Under the pieces are notes generated by a model. That model worked only from the letters and a program-made list of their open reading frames with translations. It was not told the origin of the DNA and ran no database searches. 6,178 nt of DNA from JASFEQ01 sp050122535 (GTDB lineage: Bacteria; Desulfobacterota; DSM-4660; Desulfatiglandales; HGW-15). Position 1 is the stretch's first letter, and each line of letters begins with the position of its first letter. The stretch is taken from contig JASFIT010000286.1 in the NCBI GenBank assembly GCA_050122535.1, forward strand, positions 1 through 6,178, given 5' to 3'. Shown here in pieces: positions 1-5,933 of the stretch. A program made the translations under genes and the position numbers.

Positions 1-176
1 GCGTGGCTCGTGATGATCAGGCCCACACCCCCCTCTGCAAGCTGGTTCATGAATGCCACGAGTCTGGGCGAGCATCCCCCGTCCTCTTTAGCCATGGCTT
101 CATATGTGGCAGAGCGCACAAATCTGTTGGCCAGTTGCATGCCATTGATTTCCGTGGCTTCAAATAGCTTGGACAT
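1..176 (-). CDS. Old Yellow Enzyme-family NADH:flavin oxidoreductase, N-terminal fragment
   Basis: This gene is cut by the window edge; 58 codons plus two bases are visible. Seen: the N-terminus begins MSKLFEATEINGMQLANRF, followed by VRSATYEAM, a DGG turn, and LAEGGVGLIITSH at residues 46-58. Known: this is the usual start of the FMN-binding TIM barrel of the Old Yellow Enzyme family (pattern LF.p..i.g..l.NR...saT, later GGvGLiit). The family includes 2,4-dienoyl-CoA reductase-like, bile-acid-reductase-like and trimethylamine-dehydrogenase-like enzymes, all transferring hydride through FMN. The substrate cannot be told from this fragment. The ATG at 176-174 is chosen because AAAGGA lies 7 bases upstream and the family N-terminus aligns there. 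The frame stays open upstream to a TAG at 239-237 but has no better start. The gene is divergent from the methyltransferase at 443. A link to methylated-amine metabolism is possible but unsupported. Confidence 0.85.
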   Translation of the reverse strand, partial: MSKLFEATEINGMQLANRFVRSATYEAMAKEDGGCSPRLVAFMNQLAEGGVGLIITSH

Positions 177-213
177 GTCTTGGTCCTTTCTAATGGCTTG
201 TACGGCAGCCTCA

Positions 214-239
214 TAGGGTCGGCACAGTGGCCTACCCTA
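214..239. promoter_or_regulatory. imperfect inverted repeat in the oxidoreductase leader, possible operator or RNA hairpin
   Basis: TAGGGT (214-219) is the reverse complement of ACCCTA (234-239). Inside, GGC (221-223) pairs with GCC (230-232) across a single mismatch at 220/233. The 26-bp symmetry lies about 16-41 bases downstream of the predicted transcription start. A repressor operator or a leader hairpin would fit this place. No T-run follows on either strand, so it is not an intrinsic terminator. The regulator, if any, is not in the window. Confidence 0.4.
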
Positions 240-261
240 CAAGGATGATCATGGCGGGCGA

Positions 262-290
262 ATTATAGGGAAGCAAGGACCGCGCGTCAA
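262..290 (-). promoter_or_regulatory. sigma70-type promoter of the flavin oxidoreductase gene
   Basis: On the minus strand, TTGACG (290-285) and a perfect TATAAT (267-262) are separated by exactly 17 bases. This is near consensus for a housekeeping promoter. Transcription should start near 255, giving a leader of about 80 bases before the ATG at 176. It points away from the methyltransferase gene. Confidence 0.75.
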
Positions 291-356
291 CAATAACCAA
301 TCCATAGAAACCCTAGCGACATGCCATACTCGATTATTCTGGGGGCCCACTAAACC

Positions 357-385
357 TTGCTTTTTATACACATATTTATTATTAA
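357..385 (+). promoter_or_regulatory. weak candidate promoter for the methyltransferase gene
   Basis: The stretch at about 357-390 is the only strongly AT-rich part upstream of the methyltransferase. TTGCTT (357-362) and TATTAA (380-385) are 17 bases apart and match sigma70 boxes at 3/6 and 4/6. An overlapping TATTAT (377-382) is a better -10 but has no suitable -35. The start of transcription would be near 392, about 50 bases before the ATG. A poor -35 may mean activator dependence. The rest of the 177-442 spacer shows no gene. Confidence 0.3.
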
Positions 386-442
386 CACTATTCATCCTGA
401 ACGTCCCGTTTATGAAAATCGCGACAGAGGAGGACCAACCTG

Positions 443-3076
443 ATGGTGGAGAGAGAGTACATTCCCCTAGGCGTAGGCTTCTATCCTGACTGGTTCAACA
501 AGCGCTACGGTGTTTCATTTGATCGTCAATACTACTTCGATCCTGAAACGAGGATCGAGGCGAGGATGGAGATCGATAAGCGACTTTACGAAAGGTTTGG
601 AGACGTGGGATTGGGTGATAAGGACCCGAAGCCCAAGCCCCTCATAACCTTTGGGATGGTGATGCTCCCGTCCATATTTGGGTGTGAGATCGTATTTGAG
701 CCGGATGCGCTTCCCTGGGCCATGCCCCTCAATCTCTCTGAGGATGAGGTCATGAAGCTGGAGGTGCCGGATATATTCGACTCAAGTCCCATGACAGAGA
801 TGATCAAGCAGATTGAATACCTGCAAGACAAATACGGTAAAGTGGTGGGAGACATCAATACGACGGGTGTCCAGAATCTGGCCCTTAAGATCAGGGGCGA
901 GCAATTCTATATTGATTACTTTGAGAATCCAGAACTGTGCCATCATCTACTCAAGATCTGCGCTGAATCCATTATCCGACTCTTCCAATTTGTTTACAAG
1001 ATTACCGGGACCGGTGCCATCGACGTCACACCCATGTGCGATCCTAAGCTCTTTGTCATTCCCAATTGTACGGTTGAACAGATCTCCTTAGAAACCTATG
1101 AGAGATATGTCTTAGACTATGACAATCAGGTGGCCGATGCCTGCCATCCCCTGGGCGTGCATCACTGTGGCTCCGTTAACCAGGTCTTGGAGGGATATGC
1201 AAAGATCCGTCACCTGGCATTTGTCGAGATCGGATTTGGATCAGATGTGAGGAGAGCCAGGGAGGTATTTGGTCCTGAAGTGGCGCTCAACGCTCGAATA
1301 AACCCTGTCTTGATGAAAAACGGCACAACCGAAGAAGTGGCTGCAGAGGTGCGAAGCTTGATCAACCAGGGGGCCCCTCTCCATAATTTTTCCATTGATA
1401 CGGTTGGCTTGACCTACGGCACGCCGGATGAAAACGTCAAGGTGGCCCGAGAGACTGCCGCTGAATATGGCAAAATCCCTAGCTTTCCACCTGCTGAAGC
1501 TGAAAGCCGACCCTTATACAGTTTTGGTAAGCCTGCAAAGATAATGGAAACCACTGTGCGTAGCGCAACCAGGACCGTTGTGATCGGGCCAGGACACCCC
1601 CTGGTCATTATCGGAGAACGCCTCAACCCCACGGGTCGGAAAAAATTGGCCCAGGCCCTGGAGAAAGGAGATCTGGATCTCGTTCAGTCTGAGGCCATTA
1701 GACAGGTGGAGGAAGGGGCCCATATCTTGGACGTCAATGTGGGCGTATCAGGCATTGATGAGCCACGGATGTTGAAAGAGGCAATCTTGGCCATCCGTGA
1801 AGTCACAGACGTTCCCGTCTGCATTGATTCCGCCTTGCCTAAGGCACTAGAGGCAGGCCTTGAGGTGTATGAGGGAAAGGCCCTGGTCAATTCGGTCAAT
1901 GGTGAAGAACTCAAACTTAAGCAGATCCTACCCTTGGTAAAGGAGCACAGTGCAGCGGTGATTGGTCTCACCATGGACGATAGGGGAATCCCGAGGGAGG
2001 CGGAAACACGACTTGAAATTGCCAGGAAAATTATGGAAATGGCTGAACAGGCGGGCATTCCTCGGGAGGATGTGATCATTGATCCCCTGGCCATGGCTGT
2101 AAGCGCTGACCATCAGGCTGGCCTGGAAACCATCAAGGCCCTTCAGCTTATCCGTGATGAACTGGGCGTGAATCAAACGCTGGGACTCTCCAATATCTCC
2201 TTCGGGTTGCCAGAACGTGCCTCCATCAATGCTGTCTTTTTGGCCATGGCCGTCTTGAGTGGCCTCACATGTCCCATTGTTGATCCCACTGTGTGGGAAA
2301 TGCGAAAGGCACTGCTGGTCTCGGACATGCTTTTGGGTAAAGATGAGTATTGCATGAAATATATTTCCGCCTCTGGCAAGAGATCCCTTAAAGGGGAAAA
2401 GGTTGAACCCAAAGCAAAAGCCGAAGACGTTACTGGGGAAGGCCTTGAGGCCATTAGAGAGTCAGTCATATCAGGAAAACGAAAAGAGGCGGCGGCACTG
2501 ACGCAGAAGGCGCTGGACAGTGGAACAGATCCCCAAGATGTCATTGACCACTATCTGATACCGGCCCTGAACACTGTGGGAGAAAGGTTTGAACAGAGGA
2601 AGATCTTCATCCCCGAAATGATGATGTCGGCCAAGTCCATGCAGGCCTGCGTGGATCTTATCAAACCTTTGCTGAAAAGAGAGAGTGAAGCAGTCCTTGG
2701 GACTGTGGTTTTGGGGACCGTTTTTGGTGATCTTCATGATATAGGAAAGAACCTGGTGAAACTCCTCTTGGAGACATCGGGTTTCAAGGTGATCAATCTT
2801 GGAGAAAACGTGCCTGCAGAGAAATTTGTGCAAGCTGCGAAGGAGCACAACGCCCATATTGTGGGGCTCTCTTCTTTATTAACAACAGGGGACCCGCACG
2901 TCGAGGAAACGATTAAGGCCATCAAAAGCAGTGATATGGCGAACAAAGTGAAGGTGATCTGTGGCGGGGCCGCCATGACGTTGAAATTTGTAAAGGCGTG
3001 CGGGGCCGATGCCTATGCAAGAGATGCGGCCGAAGGCGTGAAACTTACAAAAGAGCTTTTGGGAATCTCGGGTTGA
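443..3076 (+). CDS. fused corrinoid methyltransferase: UROD/MtaA-type barrel, pterin-binding barrel, corrinoid-binding module
   Basis: Predicted cytoplasmic enzyme moving a methyl group between an unknown substrate and tetrahydrofolate through its own cobamide. Domain 1 (residues about 1-345) is a uroporphyrinogen-decarboxylase/MtaA-fold barrel with HHCG at 240-243, matching the His-X-Cys zinc motif of this superfamily, and TPDEN at 327-331. Domain 2 (about 388-640) is a pterin-binding barrel of MetH type: GERLNPTGR 391-399, DVNVG 430-434, NSVNGEE 483-489, IIDPLA 545-550, SNISFGLP 583-590. Domain 3 (about 665-745) is the helical cap (GERFEQRKIFIPEMMMSA). Domain 4 (about 750-877) is the B12 Rossmann domain with Asp763-X-His765-X-X-Gly768, S-X-L at 810-812 and GG at 841-842, so His765 is the expected lower cobalt ligand. 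No AdoMet activation domain and no homocysteine barrel are present. GAGGAGG lies 9 bases before the ATG, and the frame is intact. The UROD domain could be a demethylase (substrate to folate) or a thiol methylase (folate to thiol). Domain calls are firm; substrate and direction are unknown. Confidence 0.88.
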   Translation: MVEREYIPLGVGFYPDWFNKRYGVSFDRQYYFDPETRIEARMEIDKRLYERFGDVGLGDKDPKPKPLITFGMVMLPSIFGCEIVFEPDALPWAMPLNLSEDEVMKLEVPDIFDSSPMTEMIKQIEYLQDKYGKVVGDINTTGVQNLALKIRGEQFYIDYFENPELCHHLLKICAESIIRLFQFVYKITGTGAIDVTPMCDPKLFVIPNCTVEQISLETYERYVLDYDNQVADACHPLGVHHCGSVNQVLEGYAKIRHLAFVEIGFGSDVRRAREVFGPEVALNARINPVLMKNGTTEEVAAEVRSLINQGAPLHNFSIDTVGLTYGTPDENVKVARETAAEYGKIPSFPPAEAESRPLYSFGKPAKIMETTVRSATRTVVIGPGHPLVIIGERLNPTGRKKLAQALEKGDLDLVQSEAIRQVEEGAHILDVNVGVSGIDEPRMLKEAILAIREVTDVPVCIDSALPKALEAGLEVYEGKALVNSVNGEELKLKQILPLVKEHSAAVIGLTMDDRGIPREAETRLEIARKIMEMAEQAGIPREDVIIDPLAMAVSADHQAGLETIKALQLIRDELGVNQTLGLSNISFGLPERASINAVFLAMAVLSGLTCPIVDPTVWEMRKALLVSDMLLGKDEYCMKYISASGKRSLKGEKVEPKAKAEDVTGEGLEAIRESVISGKRKEAAALTQKALDSGTDPQDVIDHYLIPALNTVGERFEQRKIFIPEMMMSAKSMQACVDLIKPLLKRESEAVLGTVVLGTVFGDLHDIGKNLVKLLLETSGFKVINLGENVPAEKFVQAAKEHNAHIVGLSSLLTTGDPHVEETIKAIKSSDMANKVKVICGGAAMTLKFVKACGADAYARDAAEGVKLTKELLGISG

Positions 3077-3159
3077 GTCCAGCTCTAGCAATATATTAAT
3101 ATCCTCTAAAAGCTTCGCATCACTTAGAACAGAAGCGATTAATCAGGGTTAAGGAGGTC

Positions 3160-3273
3160 ATGCGGGTTTTCGAAAAGCGATATCTCAAGAAAAATTCCAC
3201 CGGACTTTGCCGTGGCCAAGAATTTGGGGTTTACGGCACTGAGTTTATGGGAGTCTCCCCCTGGCTCATTTAA
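3160..3273 (+). CDS. possible 37-codon leader ORF overlapping the palindromic element
   Basis: TAAGGAGGT at 3150-3158 is a nine-base perfect complement of the usual 16S rRNA 3' end and is followed one base later by ATG (3160-3162). The frame runs 37 codons to TAA at 3271-3273. The peptide starts MRVFEKRYLKKN and ends SPWLI; I recognise no family. The gap between GGAGG and ATG is only 2 bases, shorter than usual, and most of the ORF lies in the 161-bp palindromic element, so it may be accidental. If translated, the ribosome would run through the left arm of the long hairpin. It is a candidate leader peptide, not an established gene. Confidence 0.2.
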   Translation: MRVFEKRYLKKNSTGLCRGQEFGVYGTEFMGVSPWLI

Positions 3274-3327
3274 ACCCCAAATTCTTGGCCACCGCCCTCC
3301 AAGGTAATAGATATCGCTTTGAGAAAA
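3167..3327. repeat. 161-bp two-tier palindromic element (MITE-like or long hairpin)
   Basis: The outer arms at 3167-3185 and 3309-3327 are inverted repeats matching at 17 of 19 positions, including 12 perfect bases (3174-3185 with 3309-3320). The inner arms at 3212-3233 and 3271-3292 are a perfect 22-bp inverted repeat. TGAG/CTCA (3240-3243 with 3265-3268) and GGGA/TCCC (3249-3252 with 3256-3259) continue the symmetry into the loop. Terminal inverted repeats around a non-coding core suggest a miniature mobile or REP-like element. As RNA it would form one long stem between the methyltransferase and activator genes. No clear target-site duplication is visible. Confidence 0.75.
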
Positions 3328-3392
3328 TTGGCATGACCGGATCGAGAGTCTGTTCGTTTTATTTTGGTTGTTTTAATGATCTGGAAGATCTT

Positions 3393-3420
3393 TTGAAAGA
3401 TATTGGCCGGGTTGTTTAAT
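3393..3420 (+). promoter_or_regulatory. candidate sigma70 promoter for the activator gene
   Basis: TTGAAA (3393-3398, 5/6) and TTTAAT (3415-3420, 5/6) are 16 bases apart on the plus strand. A start near 3427 would give a leader of about 80 bases before the ATG at 3507. With the palindromic element upstream, this suggests the activator may be transcribed separately from the methyltransferase. Confidence 0.45.
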
Positions 3421-3439
3421 GAGCATTCACCAAGAAACA

Positions 3440-3473
3440 TAGCGTTGGTCAAAGGTAGCGGGGTAGAACGCTG
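3440..3473 (+). promoter_or_regulatory. possible antiterminator hairpin in the activator leader
   Basis: AGCGTT (3441-3446) is a perfect reverse complement of AACGCT (3467-3472), extended by a U-G pair (3440/3473). The right segment overlaps the 3' arm of the terminator at 3469-3475, so the two hairpins cannot form together. The loop is 20 bases against 8 in the terminator, so the terminator should be favoured unless something stabilises this form. The complementarity arises from a TAGCG direct repeat and could be chance. Confidence 0.3.
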
Positions 3474-3487
3474 CCTTTTTTTATTTT
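3454..3487 (+). terminator. intrinsic terminator in the activator leader
   Basis: GGTAGCG (3454-3460) pairs with CGCTGCC (3469-3475) as seven base pairs, one of them U-G, around an 8-base loop. Seven T's, an A and four T's follow (3476-3487). This is a standard Rho-independent terminator on the plus strand. It ends 19 bases before the ATG at 3507, leaving no room for a promoter in between, so the activator can only be made from transcripts that pass it. Confidence 0.7.
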
Positions 3488-3506
3488 AGCCAAGAGAAAA
3501 AAGGAA

Positions 3507-5360
3507 ATGGCCAAGATCATTTTTATGCCACAGGGGAAGGAGGCAGATGCAGACGGCCATATGAGCATTCTGCAACTGGCGCAGAAAGTCGGGCTGCCCC
3601 TGCAGTCCACCTGTGGTGGTAAAAAGAAATGCGGCAAATGTAAGGTTGTCATTGAACAGACGGATGCCTCACTACCCCCACCTTCGGATCAGGAGCGAGA
3701 ACACCTTGGAGAGCTCCTACGGAAAGGTTATCGACTCGCCTGCGATGCCGTGTTGGCCGCTGGCGCTCAGATCCAGATTCCAGAGGAAAGCCTAATCCGT
3801 CGCCAGGTCATATTGACCTCCCACACCGCGTATACCTATCCCGCGCGCCTACGGCCCAACGTGGAACAATATTATGTTGAGGTCCCAGCGCCGACTATCG
3901 ATGATGTAAAGGCCGATCGAGAGCGGTTTCTGTGGGCCCTCCAGGAGACTTTCGGCTTGAGGCATCTTCACATGGATGCCGCTGTCATTCGAGAGCTTCC
4001 CCGCCTGCTTCGTTCTGGCAAAGAGGGGCTCACTGCCCTCATAAGGGATGGGCGGGAAATCATAGGGCTTCAAGAGGAACTAGAACAGGGGCTCTTTGGT
4101 ATCGCCTTTGATACGGGAACAACCACTGTTGTGGGCTATCTCATGGACCTGCTTTCTGGTGAGGGCCTTTCAGTGGTTTCCGCCATGAATCCCCAGATAC
4201 CTTACGGGGACGATGTGATCAGTCGCATCTCATTCTGCCAGCAGGAGCCTGGCGGCTTGGAAAAGCTTCGCTCCCACATGGTCCAGTGTCTCAATGACCT
4301 GATCACCGAGTCCGCCTCTGAGGCTGGAATCAATCCAAGCCAGATCGTGGAAATGACCGTGGTGGGTAACACGGCCATGCACCACCTTTTTCTGGGGCTT
4401 GATCCCCAATATCTATCCATGGCCCCCTATACGCCAGTCCTGACCGACGCGCAAGATAAGAAAGCCCTGACCCTTGGTATCGAAATCGGGCCTTCAGCCT
4501 ATGTCCACCTCTTGCCCCTCAAGGCGGGATTCGTGGGGAGTGATGCGATCGCCTGTATCCTGGCCACAGGCATCCACAGAAAAAAAGCCACCACCCTTCT
4601 CATTGATCTGGGAACCAATGGAGAAATCGTACTTGGAAGCAAAGAGCGACTGGTCTGTTGTTCAACGGCGGCTGGTCCTGCATTTGAAGGGGGACACATA
4701 CGCTGGGGGATGCGGGCTGCGGCGGGCGCCATTGAGCGGGTCAGGATCGATCCCGCAAGGTTTGCCGTTACCCTGGAAACCATTGATGGTGAGCGCCCCT
4801 TGGGCATATGCGGATCTGGGATCATCGCGGCAGTAGCTGAGATGATCAGGGCGGGGATCGTCCTGGGAAAGGGAAACTTCAACGAAAATATTCAATCTTC
4901 TCGTCTGCGCCATGGCGAGGATGGCTGGGAGTTTGTCCTGGCCTGGGCCCCTGAGGCCGGCATTGAACAGGACATTGTCGTCACCCAGAAAGACGTGGCT
5001 GAATTACAGATGGCCAAGTCGGCCATCTATGCGGGCGCTACCCTCTTGATGGAGATTTTTGGCGGTGAACCGATTCAAAAGGTCCTCCTTGCTGGTGCAG
5101 GGGGTAACTACGTGGACCCCCGTGATGCCTGCACCATAGATCTCTTTCCCGGCTGTACAACAGCCAAAGTCATTGCTGTTGGCAATGCAGCCGGACATGG
5201 GTCTTGTCTTGCCTTGCTGGACAAGTACAAGAGAAAAGAGGCCGAACGGATTGCCAAAAAGGCCCAATATATAGAGCTGGCAGCCACTGAGCGCTTTCAG
5301 GAACTGTTCGTATCGAGCATGTTTTTCACCGCGGCCCGAGATTATGAAAACGACTTCTGA
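3507..5360 (+). CDS. RACo-type reductive activator of corrinoid proteins ([2Fe-2S] plus ASKHA ATPase)
   Basis: Cytoplasmic ATP-dependent protein expected to reduce inactive Co(II) corrinoid back to Co(I); its likely partner is the corrinoid domain of the preceding gene. Residues 1-95 form a plant-type ferredoxin domain with Cys36, Cys42, Cys45 and Cys79 (C-X5-C-X2-C-X33-C), typical of RACo-like activators and unlike archaeal RamA, which carries [4Fe-4S] clusters at its C-terminus. After a linker and middle region (about 96-193), the ASKHA ATPase fold follows: FDTGTTTVVG 201-210, NPQIPYGDD 228-236, VVGNTAMHH 285-293, LIDLGTNGEIV 365-375, ICGSGI 434-439, LAGAGGNYVD 528-537. The length, 617 residues, fits the roughly 600-650 of the family. 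The start is chosen because MAKIIF fits the family N-terminus. Oddly, AAGGA (3501-3505) sits only one base before the ATG, which predicts weak initiation and so low expression, as suits a catalytic activator. The assignment to this family is firm; the partner is inferred from position. Confidence 0.92.
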   Translation: MAKIIFMPQGKEADADGHMSILQLAQKVGLPLQSTCGGKKKCGKCKVVIEQTDASLPPPSDQEREHLGELLRKGYRLACDAVLAAGAQIQIPEESLIRRQVILTSHTAYTYPARLRPNVEQYYVEVPAPTIDDVKADRERFLWALQETFGLRHLHMDAAVIRELPRLLRSGKEGLTALIRDGREIIGLQEELEQGLFGIAFDTGTTTVVGYLMDLLSGEGLSVVSAMNPQIPYGDDVISRISFCQQEPGGLEKLRSHMVQCLNDLITESASEAGINPSQIVEMTVVGNTAMHHLFLGLDPQYLSMAPYTPVLTDAQDKKALTLGIEIGPSAYVHLLPLKAGFVGSDAIACILATGIHRKKATTLLIDLGTNGEIVLGSKERLVCCSTAAGPAFEGGHIRWGMRAAAGAIERVRIDPARFAVTLETIDGERPLGICGSGIIAAVAEMIRAGIVLGKGNFNENIQSSRLRHGEDGWEFVLAWAPEAGIEQDIVVTQKDVAELQMAKSAIYAGATLLMEIFGGEPIQKVLLAGAGGNYVDPRDACTIDLFPGCTTAKVIAVGNAAGHGSCLALLDKYKRKEAERIAKKAQYIELAATERFQELFVSSMFFTAARDYENDF

Positions 5361-5492
5361 AGACCCTAACGGGTTGCTGAAAACCTAGTCAGATCGTCAC
5401 TCTTGACCCCGCGTCCGCAGGAATAAACTCCTCCGGGTGTCCAGAAGCCCCTGTAGCCACTAGTACTCGGTTGCATAAATTGACGATATTAC
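5361..5492. other. spacer after the activator gene, nothing recognised
   Basis: No ORF or RNA gene stands out. A small inverted repeat, ACCC-TAAC-GGGT at 5363-5374, follows the stop codon but has no T-run, so it is not a convincing terminator. TTGCATA (5471-5477) is matched by TATGCAA (5619-5625) and may mark the outer edge of the next repeat. Confidence 0.5.
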
Positions 5493-5600
5493 AATGTCAT
5501 TGCGAGGAGCCGAAGGCGACGCGGCAATCTCATCCCAACCTGTTGACAAAATTTGTTTTCTAGAAAAGCGAGATTGCTTCGCTTCGCTCGCAATGACATT
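5493..5600. repeat. dispersed palindromic repeat with arms starting AATGTCATTGCGAG
   Basis: The left arm at 5493-5531 and the right arm at 5570-5600 are inverted copies: both read AATGTCATTGCGAG at the outer end and CAATCTC at the inner end, with an 8-base length difference in the GC-rich middle. A 38-base unpaired core lies between. From memory, GTCATTGCGAGGAGC-type palindromes are scattered in many genomes, including those of deltaproteobacteria. A 7-bp inverted match (5471-5477 with 5619-5625) lies outside. The element sits between convergent genes, a common place for such repeats. Confidence 0.8.
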
Positions 5601-5665
5601 CCGATGATGAGGATTAACTATGCAAGTTAGCTCTAAATGCCTGCTTTCGAGGCCCTATCGTAATT

Positions 5666-5897
5666 CGTCATCCCGGCCAAATCCCGCGGCCTGTCCGGCG
5701 AAGCTTCAGCGAAGACGGAAGTGGGATGCGAGCCGGGATCCAGAATGATTTGAGCTTCCCGGATTTTCCTGGATTCCCCTTCGACTTCGCTCAGGGTGGT
5801 GAGCCTGTCGAACCACGGGTCTCGCCCCACATCTTTGGGCTCGCCCGGAATGACAGTTTGGTTGAATAGCGACACAGCCTCTGGCGCGGGAATGACA
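5666..5897. repeat. composite of dispersed hairpin repeats bounded by CGTCATCCCGG-type arms
   Basis: The left arm CGTCATCCCGG (5666-5676) is inverted at 5845-5855 (CCGGAATGACA, 9 of 11), and GGAATGACA recurs at 5889-5897. Inside, GGGATCCAG (5735-5743) opposes CTGGATTCC (5769-5777), and a separate hairpin unit occupies 5778-5814. The GTCATCCCGG...CCGGGATCCAG pattern is familiar from memory as a genome-wide repeat. The layout suggests repeats inserted into or next to each other. Reading frames here, such as the minus-strand one at 5633-5908, are repeat-encoded and probably not genes. Confidence 0.75.
5778..5814. repeat. TTCGAC...GTCGAA dispersed hairpin nested in the composite repeat
   Basis: TTCGAC (5780-5785) is inverted as GTCGAA (5807-5812), with CAGG (5792-5795) opposing CCTG (5803-5806). 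It is flanked by CC and by CC/AC. Known from memory: this small unit (CCTTCGAC...TCAGG...GTCGAACC) occurs in many unrelated genomes and often yields spurious peptides reading DRLTTLSEVEG, as the minus strand does here. Confidence 0.7.
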
Positions 5898-5933
5898 CAT
5901 ACAGCCATACGGAGGTTTTTTTTAGCAAGCTAA

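Noticed and set aside
10..216. Plus-strand 68-codon frame near the left edge
   Set aside because: It is the opposite-strand shadow of the flavin oxidoreductase N-terminus, which has a recognisable family sequence, a ribosome binding site and a promoter.
344..362. Possible sigma54 promoter (GG ... TTGCTT) upstream of the methyltransferase
   Set aside because: The GG and GC dinucleotides are 13 bases apart instead of 10, and no TGGCAC-like element is present at the right distance.
1684..2094. Minus-strand 136-codon frame inside the methyltransferase gene
   Set aside because: It is low-complexity, serine-rich shadow translation opposite an intact conserved pterin-binding domain.
3270..3452. 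Minus-strand 60-codon frame in the spacer
   Set aside because: Half of it is the palindromic element read from the other side, and it has no ribosome binding site or recognisable sequence.
3077..3506. Cobalamin, SAM or folate riboswitch in the spacer before the activator
   Set aside because: I looked for a B12 box (GCCACTG context) and other conserved cores and found only a GGCACTGAG fragment inside the palindromic element. No known aptamer fits by eye.
5633..5908. Minus-strand 91-codon frame containing DRLTTLSEVEG
   Set aside because: The peptide is encoded by dispersed hairpin repeats, a well-known source of false gene calls.
5911..5933. T-run (5916-5923) and small TTAGC/GCTAA hairpin as a terminator for either convergent gene
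   Set aside because: On the plus strand the T-run precedes the hairpin. On the minus strand the hairpin is followed by A's. Neither order makes an intrinsic terminator.
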